From Parasponia andersonii (taxonomy: Eukaryota > Streptophyta > Magnoliopsida > Rosales > Cannabaceae): a stretch of DNA of 64,000 nucleotides. The notes under the pieces are model-generated. The model had not been told where the DNA came from. It did not search any database and saw only the letters and a program-made list of their open reading frames with translations. The position numbers and the translations under genes are program-made. Positions 1 to 13,400 of this stretch are shown here, piece after piece; the stretch's first letter is position 1, and every line of letters begins with the position of its first letter. The stretch spans positions 91,841 through 155,840 of the forward strand of contig JXTB01000521.1 of assembly GCA_002914805.1 (NCBI GenBank). The letters run 5' to 3'.

Positions 1-3000
1 CTTCCACAATTTCATCAAGCAGATCAATCAATGCTTTCAGTCTAATGGAATCCAGCCCCACATCCTGCTCAATTTGAAAATAAAGCTGCAGTGCAAAACC
101 ATAACACCCAGGAAAAAGTAAACAAAATATTTATCAGACGAGAACATGAAAATATAGCAATATAGCATACATATGAACCTCTAACTTGTAACCATAAAAT
201 TAGTCCATACCTCGACCACTGAGTTCTTTTCCATATTGTTCTTCACGCTGACATCTCTAATAAAATTAGCACTAGCAGGAAGACAGATGACATATTCCTT
301 GTGCCTCATTTCATTTGGGAGTGGTTGTGCAAGAAAAACTGTTTTGAATGTATTTGCAATGCCAATTGCTTCTTCTTCTAACAAATTGCCATGGCAAAGG
401 CCCTCAATGTATAGCTGTACAAAATGACAAATGCTTCATTCAACATCTTTTTTCAGTTATCTCATGGAAAATACAGTTCACCAAAGACAAATTACTAGAT
501 GATTCACGGTTTCTAATCACAAAATAATGTAGCAATTGATAGCACCGGTACAATAAATTGTGAGGCGATATATGCTGCTTAGCTTAGAATGCGAAAAGAT
601 TGTTCCGGTTTTCATTTATTTCAAGCTACACATACGATGGAGCAAAAGAGGTCCTCAATAATGAAGATTTTCAAGTATGGACTGCATCATATACCATTAG
701 TAATGTCCAGTATGAGATGTCCTTCTATACCTGGGAACGAAGCTCGGGAATAGATGCTTTCAGATCAGTAACAGACAATTGATCTAAAAACTGAAGCTTC
801 TCATCTGCATCGTAGAAACTCTGACACAAGACTTGCAATCTCAAATATGATGAATGACTCAGAGGCTTCATATTGGTATTCTTCAATGTTCGCTTCATGT
901 CTTCTCTAATGACCTATTAGACAGCATTATTATATCCATTACAATATAGAAACCAGAAAGAATCTAATCAAAATAATTTTCATCTGAGTGAGTGAGTAAA
1001 TAAGACTAGCATGGAATTGTAACAAAGGAAATGCAAAGTGACATTGCATGTACCTGGAATCGATCATCAGTTGGCAGGAAACTTTTGGCTGTGGCAAGAA
1101 GTTTGGAGAGGAGAACCGGAAGCTTATTGTTGAAACCATAGACCTTCAGCTCCAACTTATCACTGAGAACAGCTACAGAAGTTTCCAACTTGGCAATGCT
1201 GGCCTGAAGATAAAATAGAAGCCTATCATGAAAGGATCTTCAATGGAAGTTTGCTATACAAAAATGGCAAACATCTAGTTGAAATCACTACATGATAAAT
1301 GTATCAAGTAAAATCAAGCACGTCACTACAAGACAAGCCTTGGGAAGATTATTTATCACAAAAAAGCACAAGCAGTTCAGTGAAGAGTTGAAGGCTAAAA
1401 CATAGGATTGTTTCACTGGCAGTATAAAGCTCATTACTTTTTAAAACATTTTGTTTTCTCTATGTTATTCATTCATCTTTAGCATGAACCTTGAATACCC
1501 GAGGGGGTTCCCCTTTTGGTTTTTTGAAAAAAATTTGTCTAGTTATTGAAACAGGGTCCAAAAATGAGTTATTAAAAAAGAAAAACAGAAACGTAAGAAT
1601 GAGAAAAATGGCTCATCACATTTGTAGATAGGTATTCAATGAATGTTATTGAAGAGAGCTCAACTCAATCTTAAAAGGCATAAAGACATATTATATTCAT
1701 TTGAATAGTTTTTCAAGGTTGATCATGGTGCTGGAAGCAAGTCAGTCAGTGTCGCTATCAACCGCAGCCAAATTCACGACCATATAATACATGTTGTTTA
1801 ATAAACCAGATTTGGAACATTAACATGACCAGTCATAAATATTGCTCAAAAAAGCTGAGCTGCTAACCTGATATGTAATCTCATTCAGCTCATCCTTGAG
1901 AAGGTGAATAAATAGTTCGGTCAACACGCAATTCTTTACATTGTCATATCCACCCTTCAAGTTGATGCGGAAATATGTATTTGCACGTGGAAGTTTGAAA
2001 GTGTCATCAAGCTTGTACCAAAACTTCATTAAGGGCTCATCAAGTATAGACCTTGGAGAAGATACATTTGCAAGATTGTTGAACACATTATCAACGCGGA
2101 TGGAGAAATCAGAAGGAATGAATTCATTCTTTGAAGGCAGATGTAATGAAACATCAATCTTGGGCGGATCCCTCCAAGTATCCATCAGAGAAGAAGAAAT
2201 ATCTTCCTCAATGTAACGTGATCCAAACCAAGGCTCAAATTGGCAACCTGAAAAAGTTAGAATATAGAAGTCAACATTATGCAGCTCAAACCATTTCTTA
2301 TACCAGAAAGTTCCCATTATCCCTTGTTCGTAAAAACCAGGAGTTCAACAGAAAAATGCTAGTTGAAGAATATAAAATGACAGAAGATGTGGGGAGGAAG
2401 CATAATTACATACTTTTACAACTAATTATAGTTAATGAGACTATAAGGGACTTGCCAGAGATCTTCACAAGTCTTTATAACTACTATGTTTTATTTAGAA
2501 AATGGAGAACAACGTGAAAGAACACCCTTCACCCCCCCCCCCCCCCAACTCTTTCCTTTTTCTTCCCCTCTTTTTTTTGTTGACTTTTGCTTGTCAAAAG
2601 TTGATTAGATTGTACCTTCTGAATTAAAGGACTTTGAAACGACATCAACCCTCATGTTTTCAGGTCTGAAGAAACCAAGAACATATTTTATCAAGTCCTC
2701 ATCCCATGTCTTGTAAACATAGTCCCCATAAATTACATGCTCTGCAGGATACAGTAGTAAATTCTCTGCAACAAAGAAGTTTCACAATGGTTAACCGGAT
2801 AAAATATCAATACCCCAGAATCTGTTTTTCGGTGCAATGATACTCACATGAATCAAGATAAACAAAGTAAATCTGATTCTGCATACCCATACTCTTTTTC
2901 ACCTTTATCTTTACCATTACTGTCAATATAAACACATCCTAGAGTCTAATAACTTGGAACACATTCTGAAACTATGTCAACCACTTGAATACAAATGATA

Positions 3001-6000
3001 TGCTAAACGATACTGATAAAATAAAGATGCAATACATAACGATTTTGTAAAGCAAACCCCACAAAAAACAAAATACAGCACATTGTCCAAGAAACCAAGA
3101 CGGCAAGCACACAATACAGTGGTTATTATATAATAGGAGAGCAAAACTGTCACTTAAGATCCCAATAAATCTATTAAAAGGGAGAAAATATGACAGGAAT
3201 AAAATGAAAACTAAATAAAATATACCTGCAAGTTCTGCAGCATAATCATCCTGGGGCTGTTCTTCTGCGAATCGAAATTCCATGTTTCCAATATCCTGGA
3301 GTTCCTTAAATATCCATTCTTGTGGAGAAGCTTGATGCAATAATTTGAGGTACTGATAAACAAAACCAATGATCTCGAATATCTGCAGATTAAGCATCAG
3401 TATAACAAATAAAAGTTAAAAAAATGTTCCAGAATGATTGGTGTTTCCTAGTAAAATTTAGAATTAATACATTTCTCCAAATTCCTCTAGGAAGCAAAGG
3501 AAACAACTTAGGTTGATTTTAAACTAACATATTACTAGATCTCCCAATCAGTTAATCAATGTCATTCTTCATAGCATCTACTTTCTCCATAATAAAAGGA
3601 AAAAGATATTACCTTCTCCAAGCCAGAGTCGGTGAGGTGTATGGACATCCCAAAAATATAAGCTATAGAAGAATGGTGCATGCCTTCATCCCCAACACCA
3701 GCAGATAGAGATGTTGCCCATCCTTTAGCTTTAAAAAAGGAAAGCAAGCTTCCCCGGCCCTCTGAAAGCCCATGACTTATAGTAAGAATTCAGAAGAAAT
3801 AGTCAAACAAACACCATTTGACCACCAAACAAGAGCTAATTAGTACTGAACAGAAATATACAAGTATATGAAATGCAAGATAAAAACTCTTTTTTTTCCC
3901 CTTCAAATAATTGTATTATGATTATCTCTTGATATTCAAGGCTGCCTTTTGGATTCAACAGCACCTTGTCCTGCTTTAATTTAGATGGGCCAAATAAATA
4001 TAAAGTTTTAACAAAACACTACTGCCCTATAATCAATTTTAACCGAAACACCTTCTACAATTAACAGCAGCGAATTGTCTCATGCAGTAGTTTTCAGCAT
4101 TTGCTTTTAAGTTGATTCATGTAGAAGCAACAAAAAATACAGTGAACCTTTACAATACAAGAAAAAGTTCAGAAAAACACGAGATGGACATCAGGTATTA
4201 GTCAAAGACATAAAAGTAGCACCAAGTCTGGAGAACTACAGAAAGGTATCAAGAATAACCCAACATAACTTCTAACAGAACAATCATTTCAATGTCTGTG
4301 GTCTAAATGTGCCATAATGGATCATCTTACCATGTCCAAGGATATGTGCAATGTAATCTTCTGGTTTCTTCAAATACTCTTGAGAAAGACATGGTAATGG
4401 CCATTGTAAGTCCAGCATATGAACATCTTTCACAGCCTCTAGCCTATACAGTTTTCCTGATTTCCAGAAGGGACCTTCCACTTTGAACTCCAGATTTACC
4501 TCAGAGCCTTTTTTAACATTACCAAATAACTCCACAACCCAATCCTCGAGAACATCAAGAGATTCTGCAAATAATATATACTATATAATTAATATTGGAG
4601 GAAAATTTTCAAGTCATATCATTAAAGGCATACAGAATATAAAGACAAAGCATTTTCTAACCTAACAAGTGAGACAATCAGCAGTTATCACTAAGAAATC
4701 ATCACTTGTATTATATGGAGGAAAAAGTGCTGTCATTGTAAGAAACTGAATTCATATGTGCAAGATAAATTGAAATTTGAATCCTAATTAACATTTGCCG
4801 GAATGGAACTGAAAATTATATTTATCAAAACAAAAAGAAAAAAATATGTATTTCCTTCCTGGAAGATTGGAAATCTTCACTATCACCTACAGTCCAAACC
4901 TCCTAACTCAAAAACCCATAAACACTGTTTCTTCCACCGTGTGAATAGCATGCCCATCAATAGTAACAAGAAGAAAAGCGACAATAAACAGCATAACAGA
5001 AAATGGTTCTCATACACCACGAATATGTAGGGGGAAAAAAACTACACCTCCACCAATAACAACTAGCTTCATTAATCCACCATGGTAATAATCTTTGTAC
5101 AAGTTCAGTATTTGTTGCCGCAAATTAATTCCTTTCTCCACCGCATCAACCAGGCTCTTCTTGTTCCCTGCCAGGTAAATATAATTGTATTTTATACAAG
5201 TATATACCGGTTTAAGAATTAAAATGAAACATAATGGATTCAAACATACCGCAAAAGAATCTGTTAAACGGATGACCATGTGTTGATGTATGGCACTGAA
5301 GTTGTTGAAGGCGGCAAGCATCATTTTGCAAAACCTGGTTAAATTCTATTCCATTTTGTTTAACAATGTGGGGTTTATTTAGCAACAGGAAATACATCAG
5401 TTTCATTGTGTTTTTCTGATTCTTTTTTAAACGGAAAATCTGGAGTAAATACACTTGGATAAGATTAGAATGTACCTGAATCTACAGCCTGCACTTCTCG
5501 TTCCATTGCTTCCATTTTTACTAAAGGTGAAACAAAGAACTGAGAGAACCTGATGAAACAATATAACAAGTAAATGTGAAACGAACCTCTAGATCTGACT
5601 TCAGAAAAGACAATCTCCAGATCTAGAAATGCAAATGCAAGAAAACATAACAAGAACAACGGAAACTTTAGGACCATCACAGGTTAATATCCACAGAATT
5701 ACCAGAATGTTCCCTTATGTAGTGAGTAAGGTGATGAAAACAGTGATCATGACAGACCAACCTTAAGGTGGTTTAAATTCAAAGAAACTATTCTAATGAT
5801 AAAGATGTTGGGGCTTGGAAGCAGATTGTTAGCTCTGGTGCCAACATCTTATTGCTTCAAATTCAAAGAGACTCAAAAATCAACCATCCTTCATCTTAAA
5901 ATATGTTTTTGTTCCGTTACTCTTAGAAACCATTCAACTTCTAAGAGAAAAATATTTCATAAATCATACATCAAAACCCTAATATTCATGACTCATGAAA

Positions 6001-8088
6001 AACAAAAGGACACCAATTTTAACTAACTGAGCTATATCTCATTCATATAATGTCAGAAAAGGAAAAGAAGATGTAATGCCAAAGGGGAAGCATGAAGAAA
6101 GACTACTCCCTGCTTCATCCACCCAAAAGAAAATGGAAGCAAAAACTTGCAACACCAATCATCAGTGCAAGGAAAAAATAGTGTTTACCTTTCCAAAGCA
6201 CCCTTAAGGAACTCCCGTTTCACTTCAAAATGGTAGCAGGTGTGCTCTGTTTCTGTGTATGCATTTGATGTCCCTCCATGCTTCGACAAGTAACTATCAT
6301 ACTAGCAAAGAAAAGTGTCAATCTGGTAGCCTACCTAATATAACCTTACCACACATTTATTTTTATTAATATGAAAGTAACATGCATAAAATGCTAGTCC
6401 AAGTAATAGCAACTGACATAAAAATTGTTCCATAGACAATCAATAAATTGAAAAGAACAAAAAATAAACAATTAAAATTACGTGTCCACCATAAGAACCT
6501 AGATATCCGCTCATGCATAGATGGAACAAGCCAGAAGATTATATTGCTAGATGAGGAACAAATTGACCTCTCTCTTCACATAAAGTTATAACCATATTAA
6601 CATGGCAAAACCCTCATGTTGAACCACTAGATGAACAGAGTCTCAACAAACCTCAACTCCTTAAAAGGATGGAAAAAAAAAAAAAAATCAATTCTGTGAG
6701 TTCATTTTTTCTATAAAAGAAGTTTTTAAGTATGCTAAAGGGACAGACAAACCTCGTTTTCATCAGGAAACTCCTTACTCCCCATAAAGAGCATATGTTC
6801 TGCAGAACGCACAATTTGTTAGGAGTGCCTATGCATATCAACATCTAAGAATTACTACACAAAATTGTTATGCAACTCACTTTCCTGTAGTGGCATAAAC
6901 AAGAATGACAAGAACTTATGTGGGCATACATAACATTAGATTAGACCAAAATAAGATAAAAAGAAAAGAAACAAACCAAGAAAATGAGCAAGCCCTTGCG
7001 CCTCATAAGGGTCAGAGAAGCTACCTATTCCAACACACATTGCAGCTGCCGCCTGTACAAAAGATACACATCTCCATTACCAATAGAATTAACTGTTCGT
7101 GTTATTAGCAACTAAACAACACTCAATTTTCAATCAAGATAAAAATAAATAAATAAACAAAATATCATAATTGACGTTAATGAAGCTATGCACAGTCTGT
7201 TTGATAATAAGATATGAGGGTTGATAAGACTAAGTTAACCCAACTGTAGCTCAAGCGTGGGAATGCTTTGATGAAATCATCTTAAACTCATATCACGTTT
7301 AGATAACAAACAATGTATAAGACTGTTGCTACTTGACATGACAATCAGTAAATGCTAAGAAAACTATAGTTCTTTATCTAATATGGAATTCCAGGGACAA
7401 CATTTTGGGTTGCTATAAAATCCTGATAAAATTGAATAACGTTCAAAGCTAACAGCTACTGAGTAGAGGCAAAGAGCGTCAAAAACAAACTTCCCAATTG
7501 AAAGCCTTGGCAACACAAGCAATGATATTCAAGTCTAATCTTTTCTAGCTATTCAGCAAGCCATAACCAAAACCAACATTACTCCTTCTAGTCTTCCACA
7601 ATTTCCACAATCGGTAATTTGTGAGATTTACATTTTATGTAGAATTGAGAAAGTCTCCAATGTCAAATGGGTATTGCAAATTTTCAATCCAAACCAAAAA
7701 CAGAAAAAAAAAAAAAAAAGAGACAAACCTTCTTACTCTGAGAAGCTGCTCCTTTTCCTTTTCCTTTCCCATTCTCACCTTCATCTTCATCTTCGTCTTC
7801 GTCTTCTTCGTCATCTTCATCTTCATCTTCTTCCTCATCATCCTCATCCTCAACCTCATCGTCTTCTTCTTCATTATCATCTTCACCTTCGCTTTCCTCT
7901 TCTTCACAATCCATATCATCTGGGTCGCTGTATTGGGGAGGTGGTCCGTCTGGGTAAATCTCTGGATCGTGAACAAGCAATGCGGAGAGGCCATTCTCGA
8001 GCTTGATAAGTCTGTACAACCGTCTATCGTTCGGAGACTTTATTACGATATCGTCGGAGGAGAAAGTGCGGCCATCCCCAGACCCCAT
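1..8088 (-). CDS. Nardilysin-like M16 metallopeptidase, 5' 16 exons (partial)
   Basis: Zinc endopeptidase of the M16 (insulysin/nardilysin) family, close to the Arabidopsis At1g06900 type; cleavage at basic sites is known for animal nardilysin and only inferred here. Exons read on the minus strand, all with GT-AG borders and matching phases: 7729-8088, 6977-7052, 6753-6799, 6189-6301, 5476-5549, 5250-5345, 5048-5167, 4331-4564, 3613-3761, 3226-3382, 2616-2765, 1868-2247, 1054-1203, 731-913, 211-414, 1-85. They give about 859 codons of an expected roughly 1030. Start ATG at 8088 opens MGSGDG. Residues ~49-110 are an acidic tract (Glu/Asp runs), as in nardilysins. The inverted zinc motif HFLEH lies at residues 143-147, its codons split by intron 2; the third ligand Glu224, in VDSEF, is split by intron 5. 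All catalytic residues are intact and no internal stop occurs. The 3' end lies off the window. Exon borders are by eye. Confidence 0.95.
2532..2546. repeat. C15 homopolymer in nardilysin intron 11
   Basis: A run of fifteen C on the plus strand (G on the transcribed sense strand) inside intron 11, followed by a pyrimidine-rich stretch. It is the only long C/G homopolymer I noticed in an otherwise AT-rich window. No function is assigned; such runs are length-polymorphic and error-prone in sequencing. Confidence 0.9.
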
Positions 8089-8330
8089 TTTTCTGCAACA
8101 CAAGATATAGATTTAGAGTCTCTTCACTCACTTTTTCAATATGTATGTATATATATTATGTATGAATAGATATAAAGGAGAGTGAATAAGGAGTAGGACC
8201 GAGTAGGAGAAGTGTATGACTGCGAATGGAATTTATTCTTTTATTTCAGCGTTTGAAAAGGCAGCGTTTGTGAGTTCACTGCACTCATAAACACCTTACA
8301 CAACACAACGCCATTTTTTTTTTCCTCACG
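8089..8330 (-). promoter_or_regulatory. 5' leader and putative promoter of the nardilysin-like gene
   Basis: Sequence directly upstream of the ATG at 8088. On the minus strand a good 3' splice-site consensus (GTGTTGCAG) ends four bases before the ATG, so the leader may contain an intron whose acceptor abuts the start codon. A TATA-like tract (CTTTATATC) lies around 8170. No transcription start can be fixed from sequence alone. Confidence 0.35.
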
Positions 8331-10397
8331 GCCCAAAAAAAAAAAAGAGAGAAAAATTATATGTATAGGGTTGTGTGTTAAATAGAAACGTCATGTCGTT
8401 TTTAATTGCTAAAACAAAGTGTCATTTCTTAATTGAAGTTTAATCGGCGTATTCACTTTCATTTTTTGTTTTTTTTTTTATTTCTTTTAAACAGAAAAAT
8501 AGAAATTTTTCTACAGATTTGCTTGCTAACTTTATTTTTGTTTTTTGTTTTCAAAAATTATTACAAAATTTTTTTAAAAAAGTAATAACAAAATGTCTAA
8601 TACCTTTATTTTTTCAATCAAATTTTTAAAACGAAGGAGGTACAAATATTTGTTCATAAGTGTATATATACATACATATATATATACACACAAATATAAG
8701 TTTATATGATTTTTTTCAAGTTATTTATACTTTATTTTTTTTTAGAACAAATAGTGAAATAAAATTTACAAAATATATTTCTTGTTTATAAAAATTAAAA
8801 ACCAAAACAAAACTTTTACTTATGTTTTCAATTTATTTAAATAAAAAAATTGAGAATAAATTCAAACGAGTCCTAAATAATAACTCAAATCTCATTTTAT
8901 TATTTAACTTTTAGAGCTTTCTTAAATATGACATTCAAATTATATTATTTTAACGGCAAAACTGACACAAAAACATACTTTGAGTGTCATATTTGGAATA
9001 TCAAAACAATATCTAAAAGCCATGAAACATGAATAGGACCAGCCTTTCATAATTTGTTATTCAAAAAATAATTATTTCTTCCTCTTTTTTAACCAATACC
9101 ACACCTAGGAATTCATTGGCGGATGTAAGAATTGATTGACGAATTAACTTAATGTGTTTTCTTTGGTTTTAGAGAGAAGCCTCTCTCTCTAAAACTAAGT
9201 CTCTGATTTTCCTATGCTATCGTTTAGTTCTTCCACTACAATTTTTTCTCACTCCCTCCACTAATAGTTGCTTTCTCTATCAGGGGAGCGGATACCTCCT
9301 CTCTCTCCCTCTCCTGTATGGATTTTTTCTCAGTCGTTCTGTTTTCTTTTTTTTTTTAGTTTTATTGTCGAATAACCTTTTACTTAGATCTAGATCTAGA
9401 GTAATCTTAGTACACTCATATCCTGATTTACGGTGGAATGTATGACTTTCAATTTTTTTTGTGGTGATGTGTAATTCATTATTTGTTGTTATTTTAGTCT
9501 ACTTAGATTTGAATCTATGGTGGTTTGTAATGGATCTCATTATATGGATCCCCTTAGTTTGGTTTTTTCTCAAATTTGTTCAGATCTGGATAATTTGTAT
9601 GGTAGTATTTGTCCTCCTATGGTTATTTGTTATGAAGCGAGAGATACTAACAACGTATGCTGAGTAGAAAGTAATAACGAACTAGTAACTGATGTTTAGA
9701 GTTTATTGGAATGCACGATAATAATGATTTGCATAGATTTCTTTCTTCTATATCAATTTCGCCAAAATCCCATACACAAATTTTCTTCATAAACTTCAAT
9801 CTGTATTTTACGATATTATGCTTTATAATTATAATCTCTTTTATGAGCACTGTACTATCTTTTTATTGGTAAAGAAAGTCTCTCCTCTTCAAGGAAAAAA
9901 GAAAAACAATTATTTCGTAATTGTGACTCATATTATTCCTAAAGAGTAGAAAGTCTGATCTCAGTATTTTTAACAAAAAAAAAAAAAAACTCTAAATAAA
10001 CGTTATTGTCGCTCTATGTCACCGTCACTTGTGGTAATTATAATTTAGACTTTTACTATAAAAAGTACGAAAGTTTAAAAAGCTTAATTATCAAAATTAG
10101 AAGATTAAATTATCCCGTAGCGAATAGTTCAAGGATCAGTGTCGTGCCATCAACCCAAGTCCCAAACATCCCCAAATTTAGACTGGTTACAATTACAGAC
10201 ACTAATGGCCGTCCAAATCTTCTGATATATAACCGCAAGCGTCTAATCCTTCCCTCAAAATTTATAACATTGGTATAGAAAAATACCAGCTATGGTTATT
10301 ATTATTATTTTCCCCCTAAGTTTTGTATTTATTTATTATTACCCTGTTTGAATTTTCAAACCTAAACCTAACGTTTAATTCCCTTCACTCGACCAAA
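8331..10397. other. Intergenic region between divergent nardilysin and TRFL genes
   Basis: About 2.1 kb of AT-rich DNA with many homopolymer runs and short (TA)n near 8665. No open frame resembles a known protein. The stretch 9160-9660 is less AT-biased, CT-rich and contains a hairpin (see 9167-9194); it may be an old element remnant but I could not assign it. Confidence 0.6.
9167..9194. repeat. Inverted repeat / hairpin
   Basis: An 11-base stem (TTTTAGAGAGA pairing with TCTCTCTAAAA) separated by a 6-base loop. It could form a hairpin in RNA from either strand. It lies about 1.1 kb upstream of the nardilysin start and 1.2 kb upstream of the TRFL start, so it is not obviously tied to either gene. 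Confidence 0.7.
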
Positions 10398-10406
10398 AAA
10401 CCCTAA
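10398..10406 (+). promoter_or_regulatory. Telo-box (AAACCCTAA) just upstream of the TRFL start
   Basis: An exact telo-box, the short interstitial telomere-like motif known from promoters and leaders of many plant genes, where it is bound by telomere-repeat-binding factors. It ends 28 bases before the ATG. Two further telomere-like words (AAACCTAA and CCTAACG) lie about 30-40 bases upstream. Whether the gene product regulates itself here is speculation. Confidence 0.6.
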
Positions 10407-10434
10407 CTTTGATTTCTTGATCAAAGGTCCAGCC

Positions 10435-13400
10435 ATGGATGTTGCTCGTTGGATTCTGGAATTTCTCATTCGAAACCCCGACAACGAGAGGTTGGCCAAG
10501 AGAGCCCTCGCGGTTATGCCCATTCCGAACAACGACTCGCGCTTAAAGAAGGTTGTGCTTCTTCGAACCATCGAGTGCGAGGTCTCCGACGCTTCGGTCC
10601 CCGAAGCCATTCTCGATAATCTGGAATCGGTGGAGGAGTTGGATTCGGGGCAAGACGCCGCCATGGCCGACTCCATGAAAGCTGCGTATTGCGCCGTGGC
10701 TTTGGAGTGTACGGTGAAGTTTCTGGTGAGTAATGGGGGAAAGCCCGGTGGGAAGTACTTGAATGCCCTGAAGAGGGTTTGGAGAGGGAGGGTCAGTCGG
10801 CTGGAGAGGTCTGGGAAGAGTCAGCTTTTCACGACGGATTTGAAGAGGTGTTGGGATGAGGTTGAGGCGGCGATTTGGGACGATGGTGTGTGTAAGAAGC
10901 TCTTGAGCAGGAACACTCGGAATGAGGCTGTGAGATTGGTTTTGGAGTACTTGAAGGAGGCTTGGGCGTTAATGGGTCCTTCGTTCGTGGAGTGGGCTAC
11001 GACATTGACGGCTAAGCAGGGAGGTCTGGCGCGGTTGGGGGATGGTGGAGGGGGGAGTAGAGCGATGGAGAGTTCGGGGAATGAACCGGAAGTGGGTAGT
11101 GGAGGAGTGGACGGGGTGGTCGAAAGGCGGGAACCGGTGGATGCGGAGTTGGCTAGTCCTGGCCGAGGATTGAGTGTAAAGGGTATGCTTGAATTGGCAA
11201 ATGAAGTTAGAGACCAGAGGGGATCGAGTAATGATCAGGTTTGTGATAAAGCTGTGGATGTTCCTGCTGGTCTGCCTAATTCTACTGATTTCGTCATCAG
11301 TTATAGACCTGCCACCAATGTTAAAGGTACCCTTTTTCTCTTCTTCTTTGCAAAGAAGAAGCTTGCTCATTGATATGAATTTGACTCCACGACATTGGTC
11401 CCCTGCAATTTATTATCTTTATTACTATGTTAAACTGAATATCTGGTAAAGCTTTTCTCATACCAAGTTGTCGTCTTTCTGTATTTGAAGCTGTATGAGT
11501 GGAGACTTTTTAATGTTTGCTTGATACTTTTCTTGCAAGTTGTAACGAATTATTCTCCGAGGCTTGAGATTTGTGTATACATAATATATTGTTTTTGTTT
11601 GATTATGTTTTTTGTTACAGAAAGTCACAGGGAAAAGGTGGTGCCTAGAAACAAGCAAGTTGCTTTCCACAAACGACGCAGTGGACCCGTTAGGATTAGT
11701 GACGTTGAGGATTCGGACACAGATCCATCAGATGGCAGATGTAATGCCATCCCAACCCCTGAAGTTATTAGAATACAAGAAGCACTTAAATCTAGTTGTT
11801 TGGAGCTACGAGCCGTTGTGACAGATCCACTTCCCGAGGCGTTACGAGTGGCTGCAGCCATACTTTCTGACTTGGCAACAAACAATGTGAACCATGAGCC
11901 TCGCTTGGAAAGCCAGAGAGGAAAAGAAGCAGACGTAGTAAATCCCTCTGTTGAAAAGAGCATTGACCCTGTGCAATTAACAAAAGCTGTGAACCATGAG
12001 CCTCCCTTGGAAAGCCAGAGAGCAACAGAAGCAGATGCGGCTAATCCATCTGTTGAAAAGAGCACTGAACGTGTGCAACCTAGTGATGCTAATCTTGGTA
12101 ATCCATCCTGCAGTCATCAGAATAATGTTCTGCGACCCAGCTTGATGGCTCGTAACAGTACTGCCCACACATATGAGGTAATTTTTTTTTCGGACATTTT
12201 CCTTTCTGATTTACTTGTTGCTCAGGGTCAGCTTAGTGAGTGGTTGAAAAATTATTCACAAGAAATAAACAAAATAAATAAACGTAAATAGTAGGGCTGT
12301 TTTATGTTATTATGCACAAATCCTTGTTTGATGTCAATTACGACGTCTCCTTGTTGTTGATTTGTATTTTTTTACTGTTTCTAATTTTGTTTGACAAGAT
12401 ACAATTACGGGACTTGAACCCCAGACAACTCACACACACACTCACCCACCCAATAACTACTTGAGCTATCCTCAAGTGTTCCTAATGGTTTACCTTCGTC
12501 ATTCATAAGTTGAATGGAATTTGATGAGTAGATAGTCCTTGTCAGTTGTCATAAGATGGATTACAATCATTAATGATAACATCATGTTCTTAGATTAGAT
12601 GTCTAAGGAAAATTTATCATGTTCTTAGATTAGATGTCTAAGGAAAATTTTGGGGAATCTTCTTTGTTGATTTTGGCTATTCTGTCTTTCCTTTTTACTA
12701 GTTTGATTTTTTAAGAACGTGACATGAAGCTGATAATCTTACTTTACTCAGAGATATAGAACTACATTTGCATTTACATTTGCCCTTATCATTAAATCAT
12801 ATGCTAAGAACTTGTGTGTTGTTCTTGTAGTGGGACGATTCTATTGACGACTCACCTGAATCAATGGTCAATAGGAATAGACTTCACCTACCTAGCCCAA
12901 AGAGAATGGCCATCTCTCCATTGAAGAAGTATGAAGTTAAAAAAGTTTCCAAGAGAAGAAAAATTAAGAAGTGGTCTTTACTGGAAGAAGAAACTCTAAG
13001 GAACGGTGTACAAAAGTACGTGATTTTAGATCTTGTAAATTCATAATAGCATCCATTTTGATTAACTGTTGCTTATTGAGAGATCCATGCTTTCTACAGT
13101 TTATCACACAAGGTTGTTTATCATACTTGGAATAAATAGGAATTTGAAGCCAACTGTCTTTGGAATTTGAAGCGCACTGTTTTTTCTCTCATAGAATTTT
13201 ACTTCAATTTAAGTGAAAAGTAGGATGCAATTTATTTGTTTCTGCATTTTGTGAAGTTTTTTATTCTTACAATTGTTGTCTTCTCATGAAGGTACGGGAA
13301 GGGAAATTGGAAGCTAATTCTAAATTCCTACCATGACATATTTGAAGAGAGAACAGAGGTAACTGAATATCTACATTTTGCAGCGCAAACTTGTATCTGT

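Noticed and set aside
7621..8169. Long plus-strand open stretches opposite nardilysin exon 1 (Phe/Leu-rich)
   Set aside because: They are the complement of the Glu/Asp-coding triplet repeat in exon 1 and have no resemblance to a known protein.
12400..12478. A tRNA gene in TRFL intron 2
   Set aside because: A and B boxes are present but the anticodon arm region is a TG-rich repeat and no cloverleaf forms; a tRNA-derived SINE head fits better.
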